DNA from: Rariglobus hedericola
Lineage (GTDB): Bacteria > Verrucomicrobiota > Verrucomicrobiia > Opitutales > Opitutaceae
Assembly: GCF_007559335.1 (NCBI RefSeq)
Contig: NZ_VMBG01000001.1
Span: forward strand, 1,488,001 to 1,552,000
Direction of reading: 5' to 3'
DNA length: 64,000 nt
A model generated the notes under the pieces. That model made no database searches. It saw only the letters and a program-made list of their open reading frames with translations, and was not told the DNA's origin. Both the position numbers and the translations under genes were made by a program. Shown here in pieces: positions 1 to 8,345 of this stretch; the stretch's first letter is position 1, and each line of letters begins with the position of its first letter.

Positions 1-758
1 GAGTAGCCGTAGTAATGGAAATTAAACCCGTCGGTGTAGCTGGCGATTCCATTGGCCCAAAGGCGCTCCAGGTAAGGACCGGGGGGGAGCGCAAGGGGAG
101 CCATGATCACGAGCGGCTCGCGCCGCTCGTGAGTTGAAGAGGAAAGGTTAAGTTGAAGGTCAGACCACCCGCGTTTCTGCGTCCGCCAGGTAGATTGCAC
201 CGATTGCCACTTAAACTTAACCTTATGACTTAAACTCACCGCCGAAGCACTCGCTCCATTTTTTAATCCTAGGTAGAGTGCTTTATGGAAGGCGGTGTAT
301 GTCTCGGGATTGTCGGCGACGAAGCCGATGTCGGGCTCGTTTTCGATTTCCCACACATCCACCAGGTCGCCGTAAGCTGCACCTAGGATTCTCCCGCGCT
401 CATACGCCTCGCGTAAATCAAGGGGCAATCTACGGCCCGGCCCTGATCTCACTCCTTTAGAACCAACTGGTGGATGCCACAAAACTAGAACTGCGGTTTT
501 GATTCCCTGTCGCCTCAGTTTGGCCAAGCCCGCACGATCTGTTTCCACGGTTCGCCCTCCCACTGCAGTGGCTGCCGTCGGCTCAATCAAACCACGCACC
601 CGCATCCAAGTTCCCGCTTGGCCGGACAACCCTGCCGCCTCCAAATCCACCGCATAGGCAGCAGGCGGTGTGAGAACATCAAACCCATAGCCAGCGGCTC
701 GCACGATCGGGACCAGCAAGCCCCATATAACAGAAAGTGATACGACGGTCTTTAGCAC
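1..758 (-). CDS. Secreted glycoside hydrolase, clan GH-A-like (3' end beyond the window)
   Basis: The frame is open from a GTG at 758 to the left edge, so the C-terminal part is missing. The start gives a clear signal peptide (VLKTVVSLSVIWGLLVPIVRA, then AGYGF). Around residue 140 the sequence WEIENEPD matches the N-E-P acid/base motif at the end of a beta strand in clan A (TIM-barrel) glycosidases, and an ITxVLVLWHPP-like strand precedes it. The role would be hydrolysis of an extracellular or periplasmic polysaccharide; the substrate cannot be told. Residues of about 175-210 are encoded by repeat DNA (131-238) and probably are a recent in-frame insertion. The exact GH family is not resolved, and an upstream start is possible because the frame stays open beyond the GTG. 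Confidence 0.6.
   Translation of the reverse strand, partial: MLKTVVSLSVIWGLLVPIVRAAGYGFDVLTPPAAYAVDLEAAGLSGQAGTWMRVRGLIEPTAATAVGGRTVETDRAGLAKLRRQGIKTAVLVLWHPPVGSKGVRSGPGRRLPLDLREAYERGRILGAAYGDLVDVWEIENEPDIGFVADNPETYTAFHKALYLGLKNGASASAVSLSHKVKFKWQSVQSTWRTQKRGWSDLQLNLSSSTHERREPLVIMAPLALPPGPYLERLWANGIASYTDGFNFHYYGY
109..130. repeat. REP-like palindrome inside the glycoside hydrolase gene
   Basis: Perfect 9-base arms (ACGAGCGGC / GCCGCTCGT) with a 4-base loop TCGC. It lies directly beside the 108-base inverted-repeat insert. A related GAGCGGC palindrome sits at the 3' end of the sugar-transferase gene at 3248-3270. Confidence 0.7.
131..238. repeat. 108-bp inverted-repeat insert within a coding sequence
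   Basis: The segment starts with GAGTTGAAGAGGAAAGG at 131 and ends with the near reverse complement of it at 210-238 (CCTTATGACTTAAACTC). The arms are about 28 bases. Its length is a multiple of three, and the host frame is kept. It encodes a basic, serine-rich stretch (LQLNLSSST and nearby) that looks unlike the surrounding enzyme. The arms belong to the CTTAAACTTAA repeat family seen in many spacers of the window. Confidence 0.6.
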
Positions 759-784
759 AGGGACACGAGCTAGGGCTTCGCCCG

Positions 785-899
785 TTGAAGTTGGAAGTTT
801 AAGATGAAGGACACGGACAGATAGCTGCTAGCTAGCTTAAGACGGTTTAACGCAGAGGTCACAGAGACCGCAGAGATCCTAGCTGCTAGGGGCTAGTGG
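785..899. repeat. Mosaic of short-period repeats
   Basis: The 141-base gap between the glycosidase gene and vapC is filled by pieces of three repeat families: a GTTGGAAGTTTAAGATGAAGG piece, CTAGCTGCTAGC pieces at about 812-834 and 880-899, and a CGCAGAGGTC/ACAGAGACC array at 849-878. No gene is seen. The last CTAG-type unit runs straight into the vapC stop codon. Confidence 0.65.
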
Positions 900-1298
900 C
901 TACCAAATCGTCGTCACCACACCCGAATCGGTGATATTGCCGTCTTTGGTGATCAGCGGCACTCCGTGAATTTTTGCAGTGGCGGTGATGATACGATCAA
1001 ACTGATCGCCATGGGGCAGGCTTAACGCCGGCGCGGCGATGGCGATCTCCAGTGTAATGGGTAATACGGTGACATAATCCAGCATGACAGCCAGAACGGT
1101 GCTGGCCTTTCCCCTGAAGGAAAGCCGGTCCGAATGCAGCAGTAGTCCGATTTCCTGCAACGTCACATCGGCAATCCCCAAATGCTCGTAAGGCGTCGTG
1201 CTGATCACGCGGGCTGCCTTGCCGCCGAGCATCGGCTCATCGGTGGCCGCCCACAGAAAGGCATGCGTGTCTAAAATGTATTTGATCCGGGTCTTCAC
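900..1298 (-). CDS. vapC: PIN-domain ribonuclease toxin, VapC family
   Basis: VapC-type toxins cleave RNA with a Mg2+-dependent PIN nuclease fold. All expected acidic residues are visible from the GTG start: D10 in LDTHAFLW, E49 in VTLQEIG, D98/D101 in GDQFDRII and D119 in ITKDGN. The GTG at 1298 overlaps the TGA of the upstream antitoxin by four bases (GTGA), which supports this start over the TTG at 1313 and suggests translational coupling. The C terminus ends inside a CTAG-type repeat. The length of 132 codons is normal for the family. Confidence 0.88.
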   Translation of the reverse strand: MKTRIKYILDTHAFLWAATDEPMLGGKAARVISTTPYEHLGIADVTLQEIGLLLHSDRLSFRGKASTVLAVMLDYVTVLPITLEIAIAAPALSLPHGDQFDRIITATAKIHGVPLITKDGNITDSGVVTTIW

Positions 1299-1516
1299 AG
1301 TGACGGTTTCCAATCATCGTTGCTCAGCGTCGGTGCGGTAATATCCGCATGAAATGTGATCTTCCCCTTTGCCGCGCCCAAGAGAGACTTTCGAGTTTTC
1401 ACCACCGTGAAAAGAAATTCCCCCTCCTTGTCTTGCACGCGAACCATCTCCCCAGAACGAGCCTTTGCTTTGAATGCCGCGAAATCCCTCAGAAACTGAC
1501 GGGTATTGGTGACCAT
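1295..1516 (-). CDS. Antitoxin of the VapBC/Phd-like pair
   Basis: A 73-residue protein directly upstream of, and overlapping, vapC. Small proteins in this position bind and neutralise the PIN toxin and repress the operon. The C-terminal half (LLGAAKGKITFHADITAPTL followed by SNDDW) resembles the toxin-wrapping tail of antitoxins paired with PIN toxins of the LDTHAFLW class. The N-terminal half would be the DNA-binding part. The precise antitoxin family is not certain. Confidence 0.75.
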   Translation of the reverse strand: MVTNTRQFLRDFAAFKAKARSGEMVRVQDKEGEFLFTVVKTRKSLLGAAKGKITFHADITAPTLSNDDWKPSL

Positions 1517-1850
1517 GCCCTTATTTGTCTGACAAATTTTAATCCGTCAAGCATGTGGGCCAGGGGCTAGTCGCGAGTTTCTAGGTGCTAGTCACCAGGG
1601 GCTATCCGGATTTTTTTAACCACGGATTACACCGATGAACACGGATAACGATCATGAGGCGCTCCGTTTTCCGTATCGCCCCAAGGAGGACGGACCTCCC
1701 GGTCCGACTTGATCGCGCTTTCTGTGCCGCCGACCAAGACGACGGACCGGGAGGTCCGTCCTCCTTCAAGCCCGGCCTGACGCAAGGTCAGGCCCTACAT
1801 TTCAGACCGCCCCTCCCGCCCCTTAAACTTAATCTTAACTCTTCCGCCGC
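1517..1850. repeat. Repeat-filled spacer with inverted pair and REP
   Basis: No gene is seen. Contents in order: CTAG-type units (1563-1608), a CACGGATTACACCGATGAAC-like unit (1621-1650), an inverted pair GGAGGACGGACCTCCC... at 1685-1706 and its reverse complement at 1743-1764, a REP hairpin at 1774-1794 (arms GGCCTGAC / GTCAGGCC, loop GCAAG) followed by CCTAC, and a CTTAAACTTAATC-type unit at about 1822-1847. The REP is the same type as those around the RAYT gene at 25.0-25.6 kb. Confidence 0.7.
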
Positions 1851-1914
1851 GTCGAAGACGCGCTGACTCGACAAGCCAGCTTGTCTTTGTAGGGTGCGTG
1901 CAGGTTTTTGCGCA

Positions 1915-1952
1915 CAAAAAAGCCGGTGAAGGCATGCCCGCCCTCACCGGCT
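1915..1952 (-). terminator. Rho-independent terminator
   Basis: On the minus strand AGCCGGTGA and TCACCGGCT form the base of a hairpin, followed by TTTTTT. It lies about 30 bases after the stop codon of the 1980-2360 gene and suits termination of that transcript. Confidence 0.85.
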
Positions 1953-1979
1953 GTGTGTTTCAAACCAGATCCCCTCGGA

Positions 1980-2360
1980 TCAGGCTGCGTTGGCGATTCC
2001 GGTCGTCGACGCAGCTGTCGAGCGGACCGGCCGCTTGCGTTCCGACTTCTTCACGCCACCCGCCTGGGCATAAACGTCGCTGTTTTTTCCGTAATAGGCG
2101 CCAACGCCGGCCAGCATACGATCCGACCAATCGGCCAACTTTCGTTCAGCTATGACGAAGTCCCTGCGAGCCTGATCGGCATCCGCCAGCACCGAGTTGT
2201 AGTTGGCCAGCTTCGTGCGCGTGCCGGTGATCTCTGTCTGATAGGCGGTGAGCGTAAGCTCTCCGCCGAGTTCCAACGGTTGCGGGAGGGTGGCAATTGC
2301 CGCCGCTCTCGTTTCTGCATTTTCAAGCACTGCAGAGCGTGTGCGTTTGATTCGAGCCAT
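1980..2360 (-). CDS. Conserved small protein of unknown function
   Basis: The product has 126 residues, is charged and mostly helical, and has no signal peptide or membrane segment. The segment YGKNSDVYAQAGG followed by KKSERKRP looks like the signature of a widespread uncharacterised bacterial family; that is recalled from memory and not searched. The tail after it is basic and Ala/Thr-rich. It stands alone, with a strong terminator 30 bases downstream and a long AT-rich and repeat-filled spacer upstream. No function is proposed. Confidence 0.75.
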   Translation of the reverse strand: MARIKRTRSAVLENAETRAAAIATLPQPLELGGELTLTAYQTEITGTRTKLANYNSVLADADQARRDFVIAERKLADWSDRMLAGVGAYYGKNSDVYAQAGGVKKSERKRPVRSTAASTTGIANAA

Positions 2361-2627
2361 GGGCTATTATCGTTCTAACCTCACTGCGGCCCGAGAACTC
2401 GAGAATGAGCTTCTTCGGCAGTGCAATTAAAGAACCAAGGCCGAAATGAAACTAGTTCAATATATATGTTATCAGTCTTATTATGCCCTGTGAGTAACTC
2501 AAACTACACGGAAACACAGGAAACAAACCTTAGACTTAAAATCCTACAATAAGTTAACTATGAACCATTTATTTTAAAAAAAACAATAAGTGAATTGTTT
2601 TCATCCCATGTCACTAACTGCCACATC

Positions 2628-2775
2628 CTAGCTCAATTCAACTTTCACCAACCCCAAATCCTTGGGCCTCTTCTCAAAAACAGATTCAATAAGCCCAATA
2701 AGGCAGGAAATGAACCCAAAGAGCTTCAAGGGGTAGGCATATGGAACTAATGCGAACGCAAAGAAGCTTACTCAT
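2628..2775 (-). pseudogene. Possible frameshifted small membrane-protein gene
   Basis: An ATG at 2775 begins MSKLL and soon stops. Skipping one base after the first five codons joins it to an open frame to the TAG at 2628 (FAFALVPYAYPLKLFGFI, then SCLIGLIESVFEKRPKD and a short tail). The composite would be a protein of about 49 residues with one hydrophobic segment. It sits in an AT-rich island that lacks the surrounding repeats. This is a weak call and may be chance. Confidence 0.25.
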
Positions 2776-2789
2776 TAAGCAACTAGCTT

Positions 2790-3247
2790 CAGGTTTGTCG
2801 CCTCTGCGACCTCTGCGTTAAAGTCGGTTCCATCCGTCCTCTGTCTTCTGCCTCTATATTCCGTCCTCCGTATTGCTCCCTCGGCCCGCCCCGCCTTAAA
2901 CTTAATCTTGAGCCTTAATCTGTGGCGACCACGTCTCCTCTGCGACCTCCGCGATCTCTGTGTTTAAAAAACTTCGATTTCAGAATTCCTGATTTTTAAC
3001 GCAGGAGGCACAGAGACCGCAGAGATCGACCTTGTCCCACTTCTCAGGTTTCCAGTTTCAAGTCTCAGGTTTCACACCTCCCCCTGCCCTCTAAATTTAA
3101 TCTTCAGTCTTAATCTGTGACGAACTCCTCACCCTCTGCGCTCTCCGCGACCTCTGTGTTAAAGTCCGTTCCATCCGTCCTCTGTCTTCTGTCCCCTGTA
3201 TTGCTCCCTCACCCGCCCCCCCTTCCCCTTAAACTTTCGTCTTCATC
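2790..3247. repeat. Repeat-filled spacer
   Basis: The gap before the polysaccharide locus is packed with repeat units and no gene is supported. CTCTGCGACCTCTGCG-type arrays lie at about 2798-2820 and 2936-2965, with the opposite orientation at 3000-3025. TCCGTCCTCTGTCTTCTG-type units lie at about 2835-2880 and 3173-3205, a TCTCAGGTTTCCAGTTTC-type unit at 3042-3075, and CTTAAACTTAATC-type units at about 2894, 3092 and 3230. The order differs from other islands, so these look like mosaics and not one long repeat. Confidence 0.7.
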
Positions 3248-3270
3248 TGAGCGGCGCTACGCGCCGCTCA
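3248..3270. repeat. Palindrome spanning the stop codon of the sugar-transferase gene
   Basis: Perfect 10-base arms TGAGCGGCGC / GCGCCGCTCA with loop TAC. The outer TGA on the minus strand is the stop codon (3270-3268) of the polyprenyl glycosylphosphotransferase gene. It could fold in the mRNA as a 3' end structure. Confidence 0.75.
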
Positions 3271-4674
3271 ATACGCCGACTTCGGCGGAAACACCACCTG
3301 CCAGGCCGTGCGCAGGATGATCTGCAGATCCATCGCCAATGACCAGTTGCTCACGTAGTAGAGATCCCAATACACGCGCCGGTGCAGTTTTTCCGGTTCG
3401 GTGATTTCGCCGCGATAACCGCTTACCTGCGCCAGCCCGGTGATGCCCGGCTTGACCAGGGAGCGCACCCGGTAGGTTTTGCTGATCAGACTGAATTCGA
3501 TATCGTGCTGCGGCAGATGCGGACGTGGCCCCACGATGCTCATATCCCCAATGAGCACGTTGATGAACTGGGGGAATTCATCGAGACTGCTCATGCGCAG
3601 GAACCGGCCGAAGGGAAAGATACGGGTGTCACCGGATGTCGCCTGCTTGTTGATGTCGTGGTCCCGCGCATACATCGACCGAAACTTTAGCATGTGAAAC
3701 TCCAGTCGGTTACGCCCGCCCCGCGGTTTCACAAAGAACATGGGGCCGGGTGCCTGAAACCGCTGGATGAGCCAGACCATCGCACAAAGCGGAGGAAGAA
3801 TGAACAGGACGACCGGCAAAGACACGACGATATCCAACACACGCTTGAGTGCGCGGTTTATCGGATCTTCGAGAGGTTCGTTCTGGAGCGTGAGAAAATG
3901 GATACCCGCTTCCTCCACGGGAATAAACGTGCGGGCATAGCGGGCACCATAATCGTTATGAATGAGGAAACGGCAGCCCTCCTGCTCGCACAACTCTATC
4001 ATCTTCTCGACCTTGGCCGAGTCGTCGAACCACTCCAGCAAGATTACCTGGCCGATACGCCGCTCCTGCAAGATAGTCGCGAGCTGATCAATTTTTCCCA
4101 AGTAAGGAGCGATGGCCAACTCAGCACGAGTCGGTGCCTCATCGGCTAAAAACCCTACCGGCTGCACGCCAATATGCATGCGGTTGGTAATCCAGTGATC
4201 CAGATTTCCCAACCGATCACCTCGCCCAATAAATAAGGTCGGCATCTTAGCCGTTTCGCCAAACAAGAGCGCAGCGAGATCGCGAGGCACCCGTGCATGC
4301 ATCAAAGCAAGTAACCCAGTAAGCAACACGAGATAGCTGCCGAGGAAGAGACGACTGACTTGTTGGTCTTTTGTAGCAAAGACCAAGGTAAACACACAGG
4401 CTGAAACATAAAGGCCTTGTCGGATGGCGATACCCAACGCGGTCCACTTGGTCAAAGAGTGCAACCGACCATGGTTACGTCGTAAATGCCCGGAACTCGC
4501 CGCCATACCTACCGCTACCGCCATACAATAAGGCACGAGCGACACATTCTCCGAAAGCTGCACATAGGTAATCGAAGGCAATAACGCCGCATAAGCAGGC
4601 ATCAGTGCAACCGCAGCCGCATTAGCAAAAACGGCATACACATTGGCGAGCCCTCGCTGACGATAAGTAATCAT
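3268..4674 (-). CDS. Polyprenyl-phosphate glycosylphosphotransferase (initiating sugar transferase)
   Basis: This enzyme starts polysaccharide repeat-unit assembly by moving a sugar-1-phosphate onto undecaprenyl phosphate in the inner membrane. The 468-residue protein has several N-terminal membrane helices (about residues 10-130), a nucleotide-binding-like middle domain, another membrane helix near 285-305 and a C-terminal bacterial sugar transferase domain. Motifs seen there are KRVLDIVVS, MLKFRSMYARD, SSLDEFPQFINVL, MSIVGPRPHL and the KPGITGLAQVSGYRG strand. It is the last gene of the minus-strand polysaccharide locus and ends in a perfect palindrome. The sugar moved is unknown. Confidence 0.9.
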   Translation of the reverse strand: MITYRQRGLANVYAVFANAAAVALMPAYAALLPSITYVQLSENVSLVPYCMAVAVGMAASSGHLRRNHGRLHSLTKWTALGIAIRQGLYVSACVFTLVFATKDQQVSRLFLGSYLVLLTGLLALMHARVPRDLAALLFGETAKMPTLFIGRGDRLGNLDHWITNRMHIGVQPVGFLADEAPTRAELAIAPYLGKIDQLATILQERRIGQVILLEWFDDSAKVEKMIELCEQEGCRFLIHNDYGARYARTFIPVEEAGIHFLTLQNEPLEDPINRALKRVLDIVVSLPVVLFILPPLCAMVWLIQRFQAPGPMFFVKPRGGRNRLEFHMLKFRSMYARDHDINKQATSGDTRIFPFGRFLRMSSLDEFPQFINVLIGDMSIVGPRPHLPQHDIEFSLISKTYRVRSLVKPGITGLAQVSGYRGEITEPEKLHRRVYWDLYYVSNWSLAMDLQIILRTAWQVVFPPKSAY

Positions 4675-4744
4675 GAGTTTGAGCTAACTATCTACGGCCC
4701 GAGAGAATCCATGGTGAAACGAGTCAAATGCTGTTCGATCAAAA

Positions 4745-5494
4745 TTAACAGCTAGACTTAAATCTAATCTCTTCACCTTCGCGCTGAAGCCAAGGGAAAA
4801 GCTTAGTCGGCTTAAAAGCCACCATACAGAACGAATTGCTCTGCTTTTTGAAGATGGAGGAGAACACCAGTCCACTCAGCACCGCGATCTTATAGACCAC
4901 GGTTTTTAAGCCTGAGTAATTCCGCACTGGCGCATTAAAACCGTAGAAATACTTGAACGAGGGCTTACCCGTTGGATCGGCGCAGGAAATCGCCTTTTCA
5001 AAATCCCGCTCGGTCCAGCGATACACAAAATTGGGCACACACGTGTAATTGACCCCCGCACACACGCCTCCGTTGCCGATCACTGCCGATAACTCATAAT
5101 CCTCCACCCAGCCCAGTTTTACGCCCCAGCGCATGAGCAGATTGTCGCGTGACTCAAAGACAATCACTCCCCGCGTCGCCACCCGATACATCTCCAGCAA
5201 GGCTGCATGCGGAGAGTCGCAATGGTGCAAGCCGTCCGAAACAAACACCCACTCAAACGCCCCGTCGCCAAACGGCAATTTGCGCACATCGGCCAGACTG
5301 CCCGTAAACGGTGCCATCACGCCGCTCGTCACCACCGGATCGAGACTCGTAATCGTCACGTTTTTGAGCCCCAGCGAAGCAAACAAATCTCGCTCCGCTT
5401 CACCCGCGCACACCGCCAGCATGGAGCCCTGCGGAGAAAGGGCTCCGGCTTCCATCAAACGCTGCACCACGGACCGGCTGAATTCAAAACGCAT
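4745..5494 (-). CDS. Class I SAM-dependent methyltransferase
   Basis: The Rossmann-type methyltransferase core is recognised by the first strand and loop (MLAVCAGEAERDLFASLG), the acidic second strand end (TITSLDP) and LPFGDGAFEWVFVSDGLHH typical of the Methyltransf_11 group. The start MRFEFSR at 5494 gives 250 codons and leaves five bases after the preceding glycosyltransferase gene. A longer frame reaching 5668 would overlap that gene by about 170 bases and has a low-complexity Cys/Gly N terminus, so it is rejected. Methylation of a sugar or lipid-linked intermediate is likely from context. Confidence 0.8.
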   Translation of the reverse strand: MRFEFSRSVVQRLMEAGALSPQGSMLAVCAGEAERDLFASLGLKNVTITSLDPVVTSGVMAPFTGSLADVRKLPFGDGAFEWVFVSDGLHHCDSPHAALLEMYRVATRGVIVFESRDNLLMRWGVKLGWVEDYELSAVIGNGGVCAGVNYTCVPNFVYRWTERDFEKAISCADPTGKPSFKYFYGFNAPVRNYSGLKTVVYKIAVLSGLVFSSIFKKQSNSFCMVAFKPTKLFPWLQREGEEIRFKSSC

Positions 5495-5499
5495 AAAGA

Positions 5500-6477
5500 T
5501 CAGTTGGCTGACTTGCTCATTAAACGACTCACACCCGTTCGATAGGCTGCACGAGAAAAATCCTGCCGATACACCTCTTTGGCCGCCTGAGAATAAGACG
5601 CATAGTTTGCATAGACCGACTCGACCGCCGACACCCACTGCTCCACAGGCGCCGCTGACTCGATGCACACGCCCGCCGGCATGGCCGCAGAGCCTCCTCG
5701 CATCACCTTGATGCCGCCAATGGTGCTCGCCACAAAGGGAATGCCATTAGCCAATGCCTCGATGATCGAGAGAGGCTGCGTTTCATTCACGTAGCTGGAG
5801 GGTAGAATGAAAATCCCCCCGGCATCGAGAGCCGCCTGTTTTTCAGCATCCTGCGTGAACCCATGAAAATGCACGTCGGGAAAACGTGCGCTGTCCATGG
5901 AGAGAGGGCCCGCCCCGTAAACGTCCAAACGCCAGTCGTGATGTTGAGCCCTAAGCTTCAAGAAAACACTGTAAGCGATCGGAAACCCTTTTTCCACCGT
6001 CACGGCACTCATCCACAAAAGTCGCCGCACCGGTGCACGGGATTCAGCCGCGTCCGGTTCACTGCCATCCGCCAGAGTATTATTCAGCCGGATCGCCGGC
6101 AGGCCTGCGGACTCAAGCGCCCCGGAGATTTCATCGGTTAAAACCACAAAACGAAAATTCCCTTTGCCTAAAAACCGCCAGAACCACGCGTGCTTTTTAA
6201 AATTTCTCCAGGAAATGTTGTGGATATAAATATTCACCTGACATCCGCACAACCGCCACCACACCAACCATAGCACATCACGAAGGTGCCCGATTTTTTT
6301 GCCACCCGCCGCCAACCAGATCGAAGAACGCCACAACAGAAGATTACGCACGTCCGACCGTGAACGAGACATCACCTCTCTCCCCAAATCCCTCAAGGTG
6401 ACCTCAAGCTGACGCAGACACAGATTCTCACCCGTGACAGGAGGCGGCCGATGACCGATGACATAGACGCGTTCCAT
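5500..6477 (-). CDS. Glycosyltransferase family 4
   Basis: A GT-B fold retaining glycosyltransferase of 325 residues. The N terminus MERVYVIGHRPPPVTGENL has the proline/glycine loop typical of GT4. The C-terminal donor domain has the E-x7-E region ETQPLSIIEALANGIPFVAS followed by GGI. It would add one sugar to the lipid-linked repeat unit at the cytoplasmic face. It follows the gene at 6481 with almost no gap, which fits one long transcript. Confidence 0.85.
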   Translation of the reverse strand: MERVYVIGHRPPPVTGENLCLRQLEVTLRDLGREVMSRSRSDVRNLLLWRSSIWLAAGGKKIGHLRDVLWLVWWRLCGCQVNIYIHNISWRNFKKHAWFWRFLGKGNFRFVVLTDEISGALESAGLPAIRLNNTLADGSEPDAAESRAPVRRLLWMSAVTVEKGFPIAYSVFLKLRAQHHDWRLDVYGAGPLSMDSARFPDVHFHGFTQDAEKQAALDAGGIFILPSSYVNETQPLSIIEALANGIPFVASTIGGIKVMRGGSAAMPAGVCIESAAPVEQWVSAVESVYANYASYSQAAKEVYRQDFSRAAYRTGVSRLMSKSAN

Positions 6478-6480
6478 TGA

Positions 6481-7530
6481 TTAAACTGCTACCGTATCAG
6501 TTATTCTACCCAGCGTCTCAGCCCAGCGCCTAGGTGAGAAGTCAGCCGCTTTGGACAGCGAAACCCGGCTTCCCTCACTCATTTGCTCGGCACTCAAACC
6601 ATCCAACCACTCAAGCGCGCGTGCAATTTCTACCGAAGAAGACTCACGCATAATGTAACCATTCACTTCGTGGACGACCAGATCATCCACGGCACCACAT
6701 TGCTTCGTCGCCAAAATCAAGCATCCGCACAAAGCCGCTTCATGGACGACCACGCCCCAATGATCCATCTGGCTGGGCAATAAAAGAGCCCTGGCGCCGC
6801 GATAGGCTGTCGCCAGTTCTTCGGCTTGCATAAACGGTTCGAGCCGCATTCCGGCAGCCAATAGTCCCTCGGTAAGTGGACCGTGCCCTATCATGCGGAT
6901 ACGATTGCGCCAGGACGCCCCCGCGTTCGTATTCAAAAAATCAAGGATCTTATCCACCCCTTTTCTATATATAAATTGGCCTACAAAAACGACTTTATCA
7001 CGATTCACACCCGCGCCTGAATTATGAAATACAGCCGGAGAAGCACTATAAAGTCCTTCCAAAATCCTCGAATCAGGCATTCCGAGAAAGCGCATAAACC
7101 GACGTCCCCGACGCCCTGGAACCCACATGAAGTCAAACAATGACCGCAACCGGAGCCTGAAATACAAGGCTCCAGCCCACTGCTTCAATGTGCCGTGAAA
7201 GTAATTGTCCACCATCGATACAACCACGGCATTCTTGTTTTTCTTGGCCTCGATGGACAAAGCCGAGTAAGCGCGATGATTCCACGATGTAATCACACAC
7301 ACATCAGGAATATCCAACCCCAAGTCGGACCACTTGAGATCAGCCATTGAATCAATCCACATGACAGGTGCGCCACAGGCGATATCAATGTCCTTGTAAG
7401 GCACTCCCACGTTGGTCGCGATCACCACAATCCGATGATCGGGGAAAGCGCGTATCGCTGCGCTGATGCAGCTCGCCGCATAATAAGGAAGTCCATACCA
7501 AAGTATGGCTATGTATTTGGATTTTCCCAC
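6481..7530 (-). CDS. Glycosyltransferase family 4 (second)
   Basis: GT-B fold transferase, shown by VVFVGQFIYRKGVDKILDFL, the GHGPL loop and LLLPSQMDHWGVVVHEAALCG containing the paired-acid donor motif. The GTG at 7530 (GKSKYIAILWYG) is chosen because it lies two bases after the stop of the preceding gene. An ATG at 7599 would overlap that gene by 66 bases and adds a sequence not expected before the first strand. Part of the polysaccharide locus; acceptor and donor are unknown. Confidence 0.82.
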   Translation of the reverse strand: MGKSKYIAILWYGLPYYAASCISAAIRAFPDHRIVVIATNVGVPYKDIDIACGAPVMWIDSMADLKWSDLGLDIPDVCVITSWNHRAYSALSIEAKKNKNAVVVSMVDNYFHGTLKQWAGALYFRLRLRSLFDFMWVPGRRGRRFMRFLGMPDSRILEGLYSASPAVFHNSGAGVNRDKVVFVGQFIYRKGVDKILDFLNTNAGASWRNRIRMIGHGPLTEGLLAAGMRLEPFMQAEELATAYRGARALLLPSQMDHWGVVVHEAALCGCLILATKQCGAVDDLVVHEVNGYIMRESSSVEIARALEWLDGLSAEQMSEGSRVSLSKAADFSPRRWAETLGRITDTVAV

Positions 7531-7532
7531 GG

Positions 7533-8345
7533 TTAACTGCGACAGGAAAAACGATTGAGCATCGTTCCCCAAAAACGTCCGGCTCGGGCACCAGCCCATA
7601 AGGCGATACGCGTCGAATAAACACTTTTAGGCACGTCAACATGGACTGACCGCCGCGGAATCGACTTGGGAACAATCATATCTTCCCGTCCACCGGTAAA
7701 TCCCTTCATGAAGCAGCACCACACGCCGCCGGTATGTCGATAAGCCACGGGCACCGAACCTGAGAAAATCAATTTTTCTCCGCGACCCACTGCATCCACA
7801 CACCAATGCCAATCCTCTCCATAATTTAACGATTCATCAAAACGACGCTGCTGCCATGCGCTTCGTCGGTATGCGCAATTTGAATTCCCTGAGTATAATC
7901 CCAAAAAAAGCTCCATGCCGTCACCGTGCACAACAAGCTCTTCATCCGCACAAGGAACTATTTTTTTAAGCATCGAAGCAGCCCCGGCCACACAGGTCAC
8001 CGAACTTTCAGCACGAGAGAATGTTCGGGCATAATTCCCCACATACTCATCGCTCACAGGGATACAATGCGAACTCAAACAGATCACCCAGTCTGTATCT
8101 GCAACCTCAAAGCCTACATTTAACGCACGGCTGTAGCTGAACGGGCCTTTCAACTTTACCAAGCGGCAACCAAACCCGCCAATAATCGAAAGGGTATTAT
8201 CCGAAGAACCCGAATCCACACATATGATTCGCGAGGAAGGAAGTTTCCCCGTCAATTTTCCCAATACCAAAGGAAGCGTCTTTTGGCTGTTAAAAACCCG
8301 TATCAGAATACTTATGCTAGGCCCCGAAAAATCAGATCTGTTCAT
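7533..8345 (-). CDS. Glycosyltransferase family 2
   Basis: The N-terminal GT-A fold is clear: SISILIRVFNSQKTLPLVL, then IICVDSGSSDNTLSI for nucleotide-sugar binding, GPFSYSRALNVGFEVADTDW, and WVICLSSHC in place of the usual D-x-D strand. The length of 270 residues is normal. The start overlaps the stop of the polymerase-like gene by four bases, which suggests coupled translation. Role: transfer of one sugar during repeat-unit synthesis. Confidence 0.85.
   Translation of the reverse strand: MNRSDFSGPSISILIRVFNSQKTLPLVLGKLTGKLPSSRIICVDSGSSDNTLSIIGGFGCRLVKLKGPFSYSRALNVGFEVADTDWVICLSSHCIPVSDEYVGNYARTFSRAESSVTCVAGAASMLKKIVPCADEELVVHGDGMELFLGLYSGNSNCAYRRSAWQQRRFDESLNYGEDWHWCVDAVGRGEKLIFSGSVPVAYRHTGGVWCCFMKGFTGGREDMIVPKSIPRRSVHVDVPKSVYSTRIALWAGARAGRFWGTMLNRFSCRS

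Noticed and set aside
4745-5668. Long N terminus for the methyltransferase gene
   Set aside because: The first 58 codons overlap the upstream glycosyltransferase by about 170 bases and are Cys/Gly-rich without similarity to the fold.
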